From Synergistaceae bacterium (GTDB lineage: Bacteria; Synergistota; Synergistia; Synergistales; Aminobacteriaceae), in NCBI GenBank assembly GCA_031289165.1, contig JAITPZ010000109.1, positions 1-6,278 on the forward strand: a stretch of DNA of 6,278 nucleotides, in the 5' to 3' direction. Below the pieces are notes generated by a model, which saw nothing but the letters and a program-made list of their open reading frames with translations, was not told the origin of the DNA and made no database searches. Numbering within the stretch: position 1 is the stretch's first letter; every line of letters begins with the position of its first letter. Both the position numbers and the translations under genes were made by a program. Below, in pieces: positions 5,323 to 6,278 of this stretch.

Positions 5323-6278
5323 GTGGAGCGAATGCGAATATATCTTTCTCCTCCCCATATGAGCGGGGACGAGATGAAAATGATCGAGGAGGCCTTCGCC
5401 ACTAACTGGATCGCGCCTCTGGGGCCTCACGTCGAGGCGTTCGAGCGGGAGACGGCCGAGTTCGCCGGCGTGAAGGCCGGCCTCGCCCTCGTCTCGGGAA
5501 CGGCGGCCCTGCATCTGGCGGGGGAGCTGCTGAACGTCGGGCGGGGGGACGTCGTATTCTGCTCGTCGCTGACCTTCGCCGCGACGATCGCGCCCTTCTA
5601 CCATAACGGCGTCGAGTGCGTTTTCATCGACGCGGAACCGGAGTCGTGGAATATGAGCCCGCAGGCGCTGGAGCGCGCTTTTGTGGACGCCCGCAGGGAA
5701 AACAGGCTGCCCAAAGCCGTGATCATCGTCAACCTGTACGGGCAGAGCTGCGATATGGACCCGATACTCGCTCTGTGCGACCAGTACGGCGCGCCCGTCA
5801 TCGAGGACGCGGCGGAGTCGCTGGGCTCGCGCTACAGGGGCAGACGGACGGGATCCTTCGGGAAGTTCTCGGTTTTTTCGTACAACGGCAATAAGATCGT
5901 GACGACCTCCGGCGGGGGCATGCTGCTCTCCGACGACGTCGAGGCCATCGCCCGCGCACGCTTTCTCTCGACGCAGGCACGCGACCCCGCGCCGTGGTAT
6001 CAGCATTCGACGTTGGGCTGGAACTACCGCATGAGCAACGTGCTCGCCGGACTGGGAAGAGGGCAGATGCTGCACATAGAAGAACGCGTCGCCGCGCGCC
6101 GCGGAATTTTCGACCGCTACGCCGAAGAGCTGGGTGATATCGAGGGGGTAACGTTCATGCCTGAGCCGGAGTGGAGCGCGTCCAACCGCTGGCTGACGAC
6201 TCTGACCTTGAATAAGCCAATCGAGGTCTCGCCTCTTGCCGTCATGAAATACCTGGAAAGCCTTAACATCGAGTCCCG
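5323..6278 (+). CDS. DegT/DnrJ/EryC1/StrS sugar aminotransferase (EpsN/PglE-like), 3' end outside window
   Basis: This PLP-dependent aminotransferase (fold type I) belongs to the family that aminates nucleotide-linked keto-sugars in the cytoplasm. The N-terminus (IYLSPPHMSGDE, NWIAPLGPHVEAFE) resembles the EpsN/PglE group, which makes UDP-4-amino-4,6-dideoxy-GlcNAc, a precursor of bacillosamine-type sugars for exopolysaccharide or protein glycosylation. Numbered from the ATG at 5332 (add three for the GTG), SGTAAL (55-60) is the PLP-phosphate loop, VIEDAAES (156-163) carries Asp159 facing the PLP nitrogen, and SYNGNKIVTTSGGGML (183-198) carries the Schiff-base Lys188. The later YRMSNVLAG and NRWLTTLTL stretches are also family-typical. 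The 318 visible codons are most of a protein usually near 370-400 aa. GTG at 5323 is chosen for its ribosome-site spacing; ATG at 5332 remains possible. It is divergent from clpB and probably opens a glycan gene cluster to the right. Family call is very firm; the exact sugar substrate is inferred. Confidence 0.93.
   Translation, partial: MERMRIYLSPPHMSGDEMKMIEEAFATNWIAPLGPHVEAFERETAEFAGVKAGLALVSGTAALHLAGELLNVGRGDVVFCSSLTFAATIAPFYHNGVECVFIDAEPESWNMSPQALERAFVDARRENRLPKAVIIVNLYGQSCDMDPILALCDQYGAPVIEDAAESLGSRYRGRRTGSFGKFSVFSYNGNKIVTTSGGGMLLSDDVEAIARARFLSTQARDPAPWYQHSTLGWNYRMSNVLAGLGRGQMLHIEERVAARRGIFDRYAEELGDIEGVTFMPEPEWSASNRWLTTLTLNKPIEVSPLAVMKYLESLNIES

Noticed and set aside
5299..6075. Minus-strand open frame of 258 codons opposite the aminotransferase
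   Set aside because: The plus strand encodes an intact aminotransferase with catalytic lysine; the antisense frame is Arg-rich without motifs and would cross the rightward promoter.

Overview
The window reads as a piece of a GC-rich bacterial chromosome. Coding regions strongly prefer G or C at third positions, while the intergenic DNA around 5200-5320 is markedly AT-rich. The taxon cannot be fixed from the sequence. The ClpB subtype, a CtsR-like operator and an EpsN/PglE-type aminotransferase would fit a Firmicutes-like or Synergistota-like lineage, but this is an inference with low confidence. There is no rRNA, tRNA, CRISPR array or recognisable mobile element, and no stretch over 300 bases lacks a gene. 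The only gene-free gaps are about 1361-1497, 2413-2535 and 5185-5322, and all three are described below.

Layout, left to right. (1) 1-1360, minus strand: the N-terminal 453 residues of a protein with a PEP/pyruvate-binding (PPDK_N, ATP-grasp-like) domain; it runs off the left edge. (2) 1361-1497: an intrinsic terminator for the gene to its right, whose U-tract overlaps an extended -10 promoter for the PPDK_N gene. (3) 1498-2412, minus strand: an unrecognised protein of about 304 aa, most likely started at TTG behind a strong Shine-Dalgarno run. (4) 2413-2535: a short gap with an RNA hairpin, a small palindrome and a 7-bp tandem repeat, but no convincing terminator. (5) 2536-5184, minus strand: full-length clpB, the protein disaggregase. 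(6) 5185-5322: a divergent control region with promoters in both directions, a CtsR-like heptad repeat at the clpB start site and an imperfect inverted repeat between the two -10 boxes. (7) 5323-6278, plus strand: the first 318 residues of a sugar-nucleotide aminotransferase of the DegT/DnrJ/EryC1/StrS family, running off the right edge.

Three minus-strand genes lie in the order clpB, unknown protein, PPDK_N protein. Because no terminator is visible after clpB and a good one follows the unknown gene, clpB and the unknown gene may form a two-gene stress-regulated transcript. The PPDK_N gene then restarts from its own promoter. The aminotransferase is divergent and probably opens a separate surface-glycan or protein-glycosylation cluster beyond the window. 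No obviously new multi-gene system is visible. The most informative items are the clpB control region, the unknown gene placed behind clpB, and the PPDK_N protein that does not look like an ordinary PEP synthase.
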